From: Deinococcus roseus
GTDB lineage: Bacteria > Deinococcota > Deinococci > Deinococcales > Deinococcaceae
Assembly (NCBI RefSeq): GCF_014646895.1
Contig: NZ_BMOD01000005.1
Span: forward strand, 62,001 to 126,000
DNA: 64,000 nt
Direction of reading: 5' to 3'
The stretch's first letter is position 1. Every line of letters begins with the position of its first letter. This document shows positions 52,003 through 61,040 of the stretch, piece by piece. The position numbers and the translations under genes are program-made. The notes under the pieces were generated by a model. That model searched no databases. It had not been told where the DNA came from and saw nothing but the letters and a program-made list of their open reading frames with translations.

Positions 52003-52509
52003 TTAACCCATCAGGCCGCAGGCCCGGTCCAGCATGACCTTCCACTCGTCCCGTGAAAAACGACGGGGTTCCAGCTTCAAATCCAGCTTCACGCTGGCTT
52101 CCGGCAAAGGGACATACTGGGCTGCGGCTTTCAGGACCAATTGCCGGTTGCGGGTGAAGGCCAGTGTGAATTCGATTTTCAGCAGGTATTCCTCACTCAA
52201 AAGCTGCTTCAAAGGATCAAAATCGCTGTCCAGGGCCGCCAGCAAGGTCGGATCGGGCGTGTAGACATGCTCGTCCAGGTGCTTCAAGGTGCGGGCCGGG
52301 TCCAGCAACCCCCCGGCTTTCAGCAACTGGTAACCCGAGATGTGCCGCCTGCAGGCTTCTTCTGGATCAGATCGGAGTGTTCTGACCGTCAGGCCCTGCG
52401 CACTGGCCCCCTGCAGGTACACCCACAGGCGTTTGAGGCTGCTGTAATTCTCCAGTTGCATGTACCCGTTGGGGGTTTCAGGCAGGGGCTGGGTGGGCCG
52501 CAGGTTCAT
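52003..52509 (-). CDS. Hypothetical protein coupled to the ClC gene
   Basis: A 168-residue soluble protein of unknown family with several Arg/Leu-rich helices and a C-terminal EPRRFSRDEWKVMLDRACG. The ATG overlaps the stop of the chloride-transporter gene, so it is translated by coupling. No homology recognised. Confidence 0.65.
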   Translation of the reverse strand: MNLRPTQPLPETPNGYMQLENYSSLKRLWVYLQGASAQGLTVRTLRSDPEEACRRHISGYQLLKAGGLLDPARTLKHLDEHVYTPDPTLLAALDSDFDPLKQLLSEEYLLKIEFTLAFTRNRQLVLKAAAQYVPLPEASVKLDLKLEPRRFSRDEWKVMLDRACGLMG

Positions 52510-54182
52510 GAGGCCGCCACGCCAGAACCTGCAGGGGCCACCTCACTGTTCTGCGCTTCCAGGGCAGCCTGAAACTGTGCCACCTCTTGCGGCTCTCCAA
52601 TCAGCATCACCTGATCTCCAGCAATGAAAGGGGTTTTGTTGTTTGGGACGTGAATTTTGCCTTCGCGGGCAATGGCGAACACCAGGATGGTCTCCGGGAT
52701 CTCCACTTCCCCTTTGGTCTTGCCAAACCAGCTGGAGGGCACATCAATCTCGCTGATCTGTTCGGTGTCTCCACGCAAAACGGTGACAGGCTGGTTGCGC
52801 AGCAGTTCCATCAAGTCCTGCGGGGCTGGCTGACTGAGGGCCTCGCTGACGATGTTGCTGATGTGCGCCCCGGATTCGGCCCGCACGTTTTTCTGTTCCA
52901 CATACAGGCTGTAGACCCCGCCCACGGCGTAAGCGGTGAACGTGGAGAGCACCAGCGGAATCAGAATCTCCTCGCCGCTCCAGGTGGCCAGCAGCAAGGT
53001 GGCCCCCAGGGGGATGTTGGTGGTGCTGCTCAGGAACGCCGCTGCGCCCACCAGCCCAAACACCAGCACATTCACCGGATCTGCAGGGAACACGGCATTG
53101 ATGGCTGCGCCCAGACTGGCCCCTGCAAACGCACCAATCACCAGCTGAGGGGTGAAGTAACCACCCACCATGAAAGCCCCGGACACCATCAGGGTCACCA
53201 CGAAACGCACCATGAAATGCTGATAAACGCTCAGGTCGTCCAGCATGCCCATGAAGGCCAGTTGTGTCCAGCCCAGACCGTCTCCCAGGGTGCCGTCAAA
53301 GAAAACGCTGCACAACGCCACGCCCACGGCTCCTGCCACCGTGATCACCAGCACATTGACCCGCACCTTGCGCAGATTGCGGCGCAAAGCCCGGATGGCC
53401 TGCAAGTACACGTTGGCCATTCCGGCAATGATCGCCCCCAGCAGCAGGTACAGCGGCATGGACCAGTAAGAAGGGGTCTCCACCGGAGGCAAGTCCAGCA
53501 GCGGTGAGAATCCCATCAGGGTGCCATAAATGGCATACGCAGCCACACTGGACAGCACCGCAGGCATCAGGATTTCAAACTCGAATTCGTTGCGCCGGTA
53601 CAGGATTTCGGCAATGATCACCGCGCAGGCCAGCGGCGCATGAAACACCACCCCCAGCACCGCTGCCCCGGACGCCATCAGGATGGTGCGGGCCTCGCTC
53701 TTGGACAGTGACCCAAACCGGGAGGTCAGGTGGGCGGTGGCCTGCGCCACACTCAGCAGCATCCCCTCCCGTCCCAGCGGGACCCCTGCACCCACCGAAA
53801 GAAACCCGGCCAGAATCCGGCGCAGTTGCAGCGTCCACACGATGGGTCGGGATTCCCCACTGTGGTAATGCTCAATGGTCTCAGCCAGTGGATCAATGTG
53901 GCTGGGTCTGTAAAGCCACACCGCCAGCCCGGCCATGGTGGGCAGCACCAGCAAAGCCCACCAGCGCACATTCCCCTCAAAAGCCATCAAAACCCCACCC
54001 CGGGAGGGCAGGGAAGGGGGATGGTACCCGGCAAGGCCCATCAGGAAATCCTGGACCACATCCAGGGCGCTCAGCAAGAGGGCACTGCTGACCCCCACCA
54101 GCACTCCGGCCAGGGCGCTGTACAGCACCATCCGGCTGGTCTCCAGGCGGTTGCGAAAACGAAAGGGTAAAGGTGCGCGCAT
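52506..54182 (-). CDS. ClC-family chloride transporter with C-terminal RCK_C domain
   Basis: A 558-residue membrane protein. ClC selectivity motifs are present in variant form: GAGVPLGREG (for GSGIP and GREGP) and a helix-rich core of about ten segments. At ~480-545 lies a TrkA-C/RCK_C domain (VEIPETILVFAIAREGKIHV to GDQVMLIG). It starts eight bases past the bshC stop, in one operon with the regulator and bshC. Exchanger or channel mode is not decidable. Confidence 0.9.
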   Translation of the reverse strand: MRAPLPFRFRNRLETSRMVLYSALAGVLVGVSSALLLSALDVVQDFLMGLAGYHPPSLPSRGGVLMAFEGNVRWWALLVLPTMAGLAVWLYRPSHIDPLAETIEHYHSGESRPIVWTLQLRRILAGFLSVGAGVPLGREGMLLSVAQATAHLTSRFGSLSKSEARTILMASGAAVLGVVFHAPLACAVIIAEILYRRNEFEFEILMPAVLSSVAAYAIYGTLMGFSPLLDLPPVETPSYWSMPLYLLLGAIIAGMANVYLQAIRALRRNLRKVRVNVLVITVAGAVGVALCSVFFDGTLGDGLGWTQLAFMGMLDDLSVYQHFMVRFVVTLMVSGAFMVGGYFTPQLVIGAFAGASLGAAINAVFPADPVNVLVFGLVGAAAFLSSTTNIPLGATLLLATWSGEEILIPLVLSTFTAYAVGGVYSLYVEQKNVRAESGAHISNIVSEALSQPAPQDLMELLRNQPVTVLRGDTEQISEIDVPSSWFGKTKGEVEIPETILVFAIAREGKIHVPNNKTPFIAGDQVMLIGEPQEVAQFQAALEAQNSEVAPAGSGVAAS

Positions 54183-54189
54183 CGGTCTG

Positions 54190-55731
54190 TTATAAGTTTA
54201 ATGGAGTCTGGGCTCCAGCGGGCAAGGTCAGCAGCTGCCTCAGGGGAAAGGGCCCATACTTGGCCAGATAGGTGAAGTAACTTAAGCCCCGCTCCTGGGG
54301 AATCCCGGCAGGAAGCAGGTGGGTGCGCAGGCGCTGAAACTGCCCTTCACGCTTACCTTCTGCCTGCATCAGATGGCGGGCCAGTTTGCGTTCCAGGCGC
54401 TGCACATGGCCCACCACCCGCTGTCTGGAACGGTGCACACTGCCCTCCAGGTTGATGTCCAGCTGCACGGAAGTTTCGGCCAGTTGCTCAAACAGCAACT
54501 CCAGCTCACCCAGCTTCTCCCGGAAAGCCTGCTGAATGCCGCTCTCCTGCAACAGCAGTTGTTCCGTCAGCCCATCCGGGTTGCTCTGGAATTCCCGTGC
54601 GGTGATGCCATACCGCTGCAGAATGCGCTGCACCGGAGGCTCCAGGTACGTCACCGACAGGCGTTTCCACAAGAGCGGCTGGGCCACATGGTGCAGGTCG
54701 TACACCTTGCCCAGTTGCGTGGCGTAAGCCAGTTCTCCCGGGCCCAGCACATTCACAATGGTGGGCAGCACCGTGTCCTGCACAATCGGTCTGAGGCCCG
54801 CCGCGGGCGTGATGCGGCTGGGGTCGTGCTTCAGAACATCCAGGAGTTCACGCTGGCTGTACAGGCGGTCGGCATGGAAAGAGCGCCCATCGTATTTCAA
54901 AAGCCTGCGCAGGCCATCGTTGCCTTCCAGGAAGAGATTGGTGGCCCCGGCCTGACGGCGCAACTGTGGCTCAAAGCCCAGCGCAATCAGTTCTCCGGCT
55001 GCGTCCTCAATGCGGTGCGGACTGGCCAGCGGGTGTTGAAGTTCGCGTTCCAGCGCAGGCGCAAACAGCGCCGCCAGCTCCGGGAACATCGGATCAAAAG
55101 TGATCAGGCCTTCTTCACCCAGCAAACGCTGGGCCATCCCGGCAAACCAGTCGGCATAATTTCCGCCTGCACTCTGCTGAATCAGGCGCACCGCATCCTC
55201 CCGGTAAGGGGCGTCCATCTCCAGGATGGATCGGGAGATGTGATCCACCCACTCTGGCTGCAACAGAATGCGATAAATCGGCACCCCCTGCGGCAAAGGC
55301 AAACTCAGGTGCAAAATCCGCTCCCGGAAATCCAGCAGCATGGTCGAGGCCACCTCAAGGGCATCGTGGTCCTGGCTGGCCACCCAGAAGATCGGCAGCA
55401 CCGGCTGGTCCTCACGGTCCAGTTCACGGGCCAGCAAAATGGCATCCACCGCCTTGTGCACCGTGAACGCCGGACCCAGCAGCAAACCCGCCTGTTGACC
55501 GGCCACCACCACCCGGCTGTTCGGATGCTCCAGGCGCGAAAGCTGGTGCTCCAGCACAGGCGTGAGGGTGCCCAGTTTCTGGTGGTAGGCCCGGAGGCCC
55601 CTCACCAGCGCAGAGCGGTCCACATTGGATGGAGGGGAAGCAGAAGCACCTGCAAGGTCACCAGGGGCCAGACGGTAAAAATGCCGCAAATCGGAAGTGT
55701 GTTGGTGGCTGGCAATGTTTTTCAAGATCAC
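54190..55731 (-). CDS. bshC: Bacillithiol synthase (cysteine-adding enzyme)
   Basis: BshC joins cysteine to GlcN-malate, the last step of bacillithiol. The 513 residues show the nucleotide-binding VVAGQQAGLLLGPAFTVHK, FWVASQDHDALEV, and the C-terminal coiled coil and FTYLAKYGPFPLRQLL. The GTG start overlaps the stop of the regulator gene. The deacetylase candidate is at 11159; bshA is not in the window. Confidence 0.94.
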   Translation of the reverse strand: MILKNIASHQHTSDLRHFYRLAPGDLAGASASPPSNVDRSALVRGLRAYHQKLGTLTPVLEHQLSRLEHPNSRVVVAGQQAGLLLGPAFTVHKAVDAILLARELDREDQPVLPIFWVASQDHDALEVASTMLLDFRERILHLSLPLPQGVPIYRILLQPEWVDHISRSILEMDAPYREDAVRLIQQSAGGNYADWFAGMAQRLLGEEGLITFDPMFPELAALFAPALERELQHPLASPHRIEDAAGELIALGFEPQLRRQAGATNLFLEGNDGLRRLLKYDGRSFHADRLYSQRELLDVLKHDPSRITPAAGLRPIVQDTVLPTIVNVLGPGELAYATQLGKVYDLHHVAQPLLWKRLSVTYLEPPVQRILQRYGITAREFQSNPDGLTEQLLLQESGIQQAFREKLGELELLFEQLAETSVQLDINLEGSVHRSRQRVVGHVQRLERKLARHLMQAEGKREGQFQRLRTHLLPAGIPQERGLSYFTYLAKYGPFPLRQLLTLPAGAQTPLNL

Positions 55732-56366
55732 GTGTTGCGCTGCGTCGCCAGGCGACGCAGGCCCTCCTCGTCCAATAAGACTATCTTGCGGTAGCCCAGC
55801 TCAAGGAAACCCAGGTCACGAAATTCCCCCAGCAGTTTGGTGATGGTCTCTCTGGTGGACCCCACCATGAAGGCCAGATCCTGATGGGACAGCTTCCCAC
55901 CAATCACCCGCGAGACATGCCCCAGGGTGAGCAAACTGCTGGCCAGACGCTGCGCCACATCCTGAAACACCAGCTGCTGGTGCTGCTGTTGCAATAGAGC
56001 AATCTGCGAGGTCACCACCTCCAGCAGAAAGCGGGCCACCCCCAGATCCTGCCGGGCCGCCTGCACCACCTGCCGGGTGGGGATTTTCATGAGCACCGCA
56101 GCATCGAGCGCCTCCGCAAAAAAAGACTGGGTTTCCCCCTGCAAACTGCCCTCAGAGAGCCACTGTCCCTGCGAGGCCACACACAACGTCACCTCACGGT
56201 CCTGTGCAGACAACCTGAACAGCCGCACATGCCCGGAACACAACTGGTACAGGTGATCCGCAGCATCACCCTCCTGGAAGAGCATCTCTCCCTTGCGAAG
56301 CGACACCACTTCTGAGGACAACCGCACGGCCTCAGGCCAGTGCTCGGGGGGAGGTAAACGCAGCAT
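55728..56366 (-). CDS. CRP/FNR-family regulator
   Basis: A 212-residue regulator: cyclic-nucleotide-binding-like beta barrel (~20-115; KGEMLFQEGDAADHLYQLCS), dimer helix (LLEVVTSQIALLQQQHQQL) and winged HTH GGKLSHQDLAFMVGSTRETI. The Cys pattern of FNR is absent. The start at 56366 is chosen because TATACT lies six bases upstream; the longer frame is not conserved. It is coupled to bshC by overlap. Confidence 0.92.
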   Translation of the reverse strand: MLRLPPPEHWPEAVRLSSEVVSLRKGEMLFQEGDAADHLYQLCSGHVRLFRLSAQDREVTLCVASQGQWLSEGSLQGETQSFFAEALDAAVLMKIPTRQVVQAARQDLGVARFLLEVVTSQIALLQQQHQQLVFQDVAQRLASSLLTLGHVSRVIGGKLSHQDLAFMVGSTRETITKLLGEFRDLGFLELGYRKIVLLDEEGLRRLATQRNT

Positions 56367-56372
56367 ATATAG

Positions 56373-56378
56373 AGTATA
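56373..56378 (-). promoter_or_regulatory. -10 box of the regulator-bshC-ClC operon
   Basis: TATACT six bases before the start codon; leaderless layout. Confidence 0.6.
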
Positions 56379-56420
56379 AGCATCCAGACGAAAAATGCTT
56401 GGGCAAGGCAGAAGGCAAAG

Positions 56421-56437
56421 ATGCCGAGGGCAAAAAG
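56421..56437 (+). repeat. Dispersed repeat, family B (copy 4)
   Basis: ATGCCGAGGGCAAAAAG, preceded by GGCAGAAGGCAAAG, the same order of words as the copy near 38161. Confidence 0.45.
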
Positions 56438-56562
56438 ACAGGGGCATGGGGAAACATTGTGTAGGGTAGGGCAAAGTTTGCCAGGTCAGGCCCGAGTGTG
56501 CTCCCTGGCCTTGCAGGGCTGAAATGTCTTGTTTCAGGAACCTGCTCAAAAAACACATCAGA

Positions 56563-56586
56563 AACCAGACCCCGAAGGATCTGGTT
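56563..56586 (-). terminator. Possible terminator after the chitinase gene
   Basis: AACCAGA / TCTGGTT around a 10-base loop, with a T run only further on. Confidence 0.45.
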
Positions 56587-56607
56587 CAGTTTGACAATGG
56601 TTCTGGT

Positions 56608-58470
56608 TTACTGCAGGAAAGCCTGTTTCACTGCGTCCATCAGAGGATCTTTGGAGGTGGTGGCATTGGGCAGGTAACCTTCATTGATGTTCCAGATGAT
56701 GGCTCCACCCAGGCCCTTCTGTTTTGCGTACTGCCCTTTCAGGCCAATGGAACGGGCATCCTCGTAAGAGATGAAGTTGCATTTCTGGCTGCCCAGACCT
56801 GTTGTAGAGGTCAGGTAAGGGGCCTTGGCGCTGTCGTCCCACACATAGGCACTGCTGCTGTAGTAGTCACTCATGATGTTGGTGAAGCTCATCACGTTGT
56901 CGTCTGCCACCACTTTCATGGTGCTGCTGGTCTGCAGTGGAGCGGTCACGCCCTGCCAGCAGGTGCCGTAAAACCCGATGCCCAGACCCAGTTTTGAGGC
57001 AGGAACTCCGGCTGTCAGGTAGGCCTTCACGCTGGTCTCGATGCTGGAAGGGGTGTTGGGGGTGTGCCCGAACAGGGCAGAGGAGTGCCAGGATTTCCAG
57101 CCGCCCCACACCCCCGCCATGCTGTAACTCATGATGTTGATGCGGTCAAACAGCGGAGCAATCTGACCGTAGTAAGGGCGGGCTTCATCTGCAGGGAAGT
57201 TGGCATTTGCCCAGCCCACAGGAAGGGTCAGCAGGAGGCCGGGTTTTTTGGCCTTCAACTCCTGTGCCAGGGCTTTGAGTTTCGGTTCATCCTGGGTCTG
57301 CACGGGCTCCCAGTCCAGGTCGATGCCATCAAAGCCGTAATCCTGCACCACTTTGAGCAGATTGTTCACAAAGGTGGCGCGGTTGGCATCCGAGGCGGCG
57401 CTCACAAAGCCCCAGTACTCCCCGGCTCCGCCCAGCATCAGAATGGCCTTTTTGCCGTTGGAATGGGCTTTTTGCACCACGGACTTTGCCCAGATGGGAC
57501 CGTTGTAGGAATCGATGTCAAAGTCTGTGCCCACGGTACCGTCTGCACGGGGCACAGCACGGCCCACCACGATGTGGGTCATGGCGTCCCATTTCACTCT
57601 GTCCAGCGGGTATTTGTCTTTCAGGTATCCCACATAGTACCCCAGCACCCACTGTCCAGAAGGATCAGGAATGGGGGTGGGATTGGGGTCAGGAATGGGA
57701 TCAGGAATGGGCGTGGGTCCTGGGGTTCCCACAGGGGTTCCATTCAGGGTGAACCCCGTGGGAATCACATTGGTGCCCGTGTAGGAACCCACAAAGCCGA
57801 TGCTGATGGTTCCTCCAGTGGGAAGGCTGGCATTGTACGAGGCGTTCTTGACCTCCACTTTCTGCCCGGTCTGGGTGAACGTGCCGTTCCACAAACTGGA
57901 AATCTTCTGGTCTCCGGCAAACGTCCAGCCCAGGGTCCAGTTGTTCAGTGCAGGACCATTGTTCTTGACCGTCACCGTTGCAACAAAGCCACTCTTCCAG
58001 TCGTTGTCGATCTTGTAGGAGATGTCATAGGACGTGCCAGGAGTGGGCGCAGGGGTAGGAGTGGGATCAGGTGTCGGGGTGGGCGTGCCTGATCCCACAG
58101 TGATGGGCAGCACCTGTTTTGTTTTGCTGCCCAGGCTGTCTTCCACCAGCAAAGCCACATTGACCACACCTGTGGTCTTGAAGGTGTACTCCTGGGTTTT
58201 CAGGGAAGCGCAGCTGCCGTAATTCAGGTCACCGTAACCATCTCCGTTGATGTCCAGAATGCAGGAAAAACTGTTGCTGTCCGGATCAGAGGCCTGAAAG
58301 CTGAAGGTGGTGGTGAGGGGAGCCGGGCCGCTGGTCTTGCTGGCGGTGAAAGAGGTGATTCTGGGGGCTGTGTTGGCCTGTTTTTGAACGGACGCTCTGG
58401 GGGTGGGGGTCCCGCAGGCGCTGAGCAGAACTGCAAAAGCAGCCGTGAGAACCCAGTAACGCTGGTGCAT
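56608..58470 (-). CDS. GH18 chitinase-like lipoprotein with PKD and CBM2 domains
   Basis: A 620-residue exported lipoprotein. Signal peptide with lipobox LLSACG; a PKD-like domain (~40-125); a Thr/Pro linker; a CBM2-like domain (~150-245; NNWTLGWTFAGDQKISS); a second Pro-rich linker; and the GH18 barrel (~270-620) with the catalytic DGIDLDWE and the aromatic GWANANFPADEA region. It would bind and cut chitin or a related polymer outside the cell. The ATG at 58470 is chosen for the lipoprotein signal. Monocistronic. Confidence 0.93.
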   Translation of the reverse strand: MHQRYWVLTAAFAVLLSACGTPTPRASVQKQANTAPRITSFTASKTSGPAPLTTTFSFQASDPDSNSFSCILDINGDGYGDLNYGSCASLKTQEYTFKTTGVVNVALLVEDSLGSKTKQVLPITVGSGTPTPTPDPTPTPAPTPGTSYDISYKIDNDWKSGFVATVTVKNNGPALNNWTLGWTFAGDQKISSLWNGTFTQTGQKVEVKNASYNASLPTGGTISIGFVGSYTGTNVIPTGFTLNGTPVGTPGPTPIPDPIPDPNPTPIPDPSGQWVLGYYVGYLKDKYPLDRVKWDAMTHIVVGRAVPRADGTVGTDFDIDSYNGPIWAKSVVQKAHSNGKKAILMLGGAGEYWGFVSAASDANRATFVNNLLKVVQDYGFDGIDLDWEPVQTQDEPKLKALAQELKAKKPGLLLTLPVGWANANFPADEARPYYGQIAPLFDRINIMSYSMAGVWGGWKSWHSSALFGHTPNTPSSIETSVKAYLTAGVPASKLGLGIGFYGTCWQGVTAPLQTSSTMKVVADDNVMSFTNIMSDYYSSSAYVWDDSAKAPYLTSTTGLGSQKCNFISYEDARSIGLKGQYAKQKGLGGAIIWNINEGYLPNATTSKDPLMDAVKQAFLQ

Positions 58471-59037
58471 TTTCAAAACCTCGCAGATGAAATGTGGGGA
58501 GGGGAGGGCGAGCAGGAACAACTCCGGATGAACAGCGGGATCGTGTGCTGTTGGCATGGCATGGAAAGAAGGCCTTCTTCCTGTTGTATGAAACCATGGG
58601 GGACATGATTGAAAAATGATTGGGTTTTGTGGGGGCAAAACCTGTGGTGTTGGTGTTGGACAGCGGGTCCAGTTGAACCCGGATCAACATCTAATGAATA
58701 TATCTATATCTAAATCAATTTAACAAATAATTCACAAACAATTTAAAACACAAAAAAATCACAATGTCATCTAAAATTTCTGAATCCCCAACCTCGAAAC
58801 CACACACCCCAGAAAAACTCCGGGGAAACAGGGGAGAGGCTCTGTGGCGAAATAAACCCCCTCTGAACCCCTCCAGGAAACCCTCGGGGTGCAACACTGC
58901 ACAACTTTCCCTGAAGTTCATCGATCCCCCGATGCTGGAGGTGGAATTTGAGCTGCCCCGGGTGCTGCTCTGTTTGTTACCATGGTTTATCACCATGGCT
59001 GAACACTGAAAATCCCCCAGACCAAGGAGACCAGACC
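58471..59037. other. Intergenic region, 567 bases, no gene seen
   Basis: An AT-rich stretch at ~58690-58790 (TATATCTATATCTAAATC) probably holds the chitinase promoter. A small inverted repeat CCATGG-N7-CCATGG lies at 58980-58998 before the GGDEF gene. An open frame at 58764-59009 has no coding character. Confidence 0.6.
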
Positions 59038-59520
59038 ATGACCGAATTTCATTCGCTGCTGGATCCCCTCACCGGGTTGCTTTCCCGATTTGCGCTTCAG
59101 GGCCACTGGGCTTCATTGAAGGGTGCACAGGTGGCATGGCTGGATCTTGATGGGTTTGCCCATGTGAATCTCGATCATGGGCATGCGGCAGGCGACCAGT
59201 TGTTGCAAGGGCTGGCCCGACGTTTGAAAGCCTGTGTTCGGGAAGATGAAAAACTGTACCGCACCGTCGGAGACAAGTTCATGGTGGTTTTTCCCAGAGA
59301 CAGTGCCTCCGATGTCCTGAAGTTGAGGGTGAGGGAATTGCGGGCTTTGTTTGATGAACCTTTTGATTTTCCTGCTGGGCCTGATGGAGTTTATTTCGCC
59401 ACGGCAGGCATTGTCACCACGTCCATTGCAGATGAATCCTTTGAGGTTTTTCTGGAAAAAATGCGGGTTTTGATGCGGCAGAACAAGGCAAGGGGCAAGC
59501 ATCAGGTGCTGTTTTCCTGA
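59038..59520 (+). CDS. Stand-alone degenerate GGDEF-domain protein
   Basis: A 160-residue protein consisting only of a GGDEF fold: DPLTGLLSRFALQGHWASL, the metal Asp region AWLDLDGFAHVNLDHGHAAG, and the signature site reads VGDKF in place of GGDEF. Loss of the second Gly-Glu pair makes cyclase activity unlikely; it may bind GTP or act as a partner. AAGGAGA lies before the ATG. crcB follows 28 bases later. Confidence 0.85.
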   Translation: MTEFHSLLDPLTGLLSRFALQGHWASLKGAQVAWLDLDGFAHVNLDHGHAAGDQLLQGLARRLKACVREDEKLYRTVGDKFMVVFPRDSASDVLKLRVRELRALFDEPFDFPAGPDGVYFATAGIVTTSIADESFEVFLEKMRVLMRQNKARGKHQVLFS

Positions 59521-59536
59521 AGGGCAGCACCTGCGG

Positions 59537-59542
59537 TATGCT
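59537..59542 (+). promoter_or_regulatory. -10 box of crcB
   Basis: TATGCT is followed by six bases and the GTG start; leaderless layout. No fluoride riboswitch fits in the 28-base gap. Confidence 0.5.
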
Positions 59543-59548
59543 GATCAC

Positions 59549-59926
59549 GTGGTGTACCTGGGAATCATGTTAGGAGGGGCGCTGGGGGCTTTGCTGAGGC
59601 ACCTGCTCAATGCTGCGGTGCAGGGTCAGGCGGCTGCCAGTGGTTTTCCTCTGGGCATTTTGTTGATCAATGTGCTGGGGTCTTTTTTGCTGGCCCTGGT
59701 GTCCACCCTGGCCTTGAAAGGTTTGCTTTCAGAGTCGGTTCGTCTGGCCATCGGAACGGGCTTCATCGGGGCGTTCACCACTTTTTCGACTTTTGAGTGG
59801 GACACCGACCAGCTGATCCGGGATGGGCGTTTGGGGTCTGCGGGTCTGTATGTGCTGGGGAACCTGCTGCTGGGTTTTGTGGCCGTGCAACTGGGGCGCT
59901 GGGTGGCCCAGCGGCTGGCCCCCTGA
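59549..59926 (+). CDS. crcB: Fluoride channel CrcB/Fluc
   Basis: A 125-residue four-helix membrane protein that exports fluoride as a dual-topology dimer. Hallmarks: GGALGALLRHLLN, INVLGSFLLALVS and GFIGAFTTFSTFEWD. The start is a GTG. Four helices and length are normal. It is convergent with the dehydrogenase gene. Confidence 0.95.
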   Translation: MVYLGIMLGGALGALLRHLLNAAVQGQAAASGFPLGILLINVLGSFLLALVSTLALKGLLSESVRLAIGTGFIGAFTTFSTFEWDTDQLIRDGRLGSAGLYVLGNLLLGFVAVQLGRWVAQRLAP

Positions 59927-59944
59927 TTTCGGGCTTCCTGATTC

Positions 59945-60904
59945 TCACAACACCCGAATGGGCTGGCCTTGCAAGTAAGCCTGGATGTCCTCGACAGCTT
60001 GCTGGAAGTACACACGGTAATTTTCTTCTGTGACGTATCCGAGGTGGGGGGTGCCCAGCACATTGGGGAGGGTGCGCAGGGGATGGTTTGCAGGCAGGGG
60101 TTCCTGTTCGTACACGTCCAGGCCTGCTCCGGCAATCCAGTTTTCCTTGAGGGCCTGAATCAGGGCGTGTTCGTTCACGATGGCGGCTCTGGAGGTGTTG
60201 ATGAGGTGGGCATTGGGTTTCATGCTGCGCAGTTCGCCCTGCCCGATCATCCCCCGGGTGCGTTCGCTGAGCACCAGGTGGAGGGTGATGACATCTGCCT
60301 GTTCAAGCAGGGCCATTTTGTTTGCTGCCAGCGTGACCCCATGTTCACGGGCTTTTTCTGGGGTGAGGTTCTGGCTCCAGGCGCTCACCTGCATCCCGAA
60401 GGCCTGCCCAATCCTGGCCACCTGGCTGCCAATTTTGCCGAGGCCCAGCACCCCGAGATGCTTGCCAGACAGCCCTGTTCCGAGGGTGCTTTGCCAGGGA
60501 CCGGAGGTTTTGAAGTGGTGGCTTTCGGTGTGGAGGTGGCGGGCCAGTCCCAGGATGAGTGCCCAGGTCAATTCGATGGGGGGCTGGGAACTGCTGGAGG
60601 TTCCACACACGGTGATGCCCTGGTTTCGGGCGGCGGTCAGGTCAATCGAGGCATTGCGCATCCCACTGGTGACGAGCAACTTGAGGTGGGGGAGGTGCTG
60701 AAGCACCTGGGCAGGGAAGGGGGTGCGTTCCCGCATGATCACCACCATTTCAAAGTCCTGCAGGGTTTCAATCAGTCGGGCTTCGCTGTCAAAGTGCTCA
60801 TGAAATGCGGTGGTGTGCACCTGGGGTGCCAGCACACTCCAGTCTGCCAGCTGGAGGGCCACTTGTTGGTCATCATCGAGGACTGCACAGCGTTTGAAGG
60901 TCAT
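59945..60904 (-). CDS. D-2-hydroxyacid dehydrogenase
   Basis: A 319-residue NAD-dependent oxidoreductase. The Rossmann motif is LGVLGLGKIGSQVARIG; catalytic Arg in LINTSRAAIVNEHAL, Glu in GLDVYEQEPLP and His in GTPHLGYVTEEN. The first ~100 residues form the flanking domain. TATCTT lies five bases before the ATG. It is of the SerA/GyaR branch; the substrate is unknown. Confidence 0.93.
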   Translation of the reverse strand: MTFKRCAVLDDDQQVALQLADWSVLAPQVHTTAFHEHFDSEARLIETLQDFEMVVIMRERTPFPAQVLQHLPHLKLLVTSGMRNASIDLTAARNQGITVCGTSSSSQPPIELTWALILGLARHLHTESHHFKTSGPWQSTLGTGLSGKHLGVLGLGKIGSQVARIGQAFGMQVSAWSQNLTPEKAREHGVTLAANKMALLEQADVITLHLVLSERTRGMIGQGELRSMKPNAHLINTSRAAIVNEHALIQALKENWIAGAGLDVYEQEPLPANHPLRTLPNVLGTPHLGYVTEENYRVYFQQAVEDIQAYLQGQPIRVL

Positions 60905-61040
60905 GCATCAAGATATCAGGCGGACAGCGATTCATTCATCACAATTCAATACATTTTTCACAATTGTTTTGATAAAACACAATTTTCACGTTCTCGTTCA
61001 TCCCACATTCTGCTCCCTCAAAATCTCCTATCCTGCAAAA

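Noticed and set aside
58764..59009. 81-codon frame before the GGDEF gene
   Set aside because: Proline/lysine-rich without coding character, no start signal, and it crosses an inverted repeat.
59521..59548. Fluoride riboswitch before crcB
   Set aside because: The gap is only 28 bases and holds the -10 box; there is no room for the aptamer.
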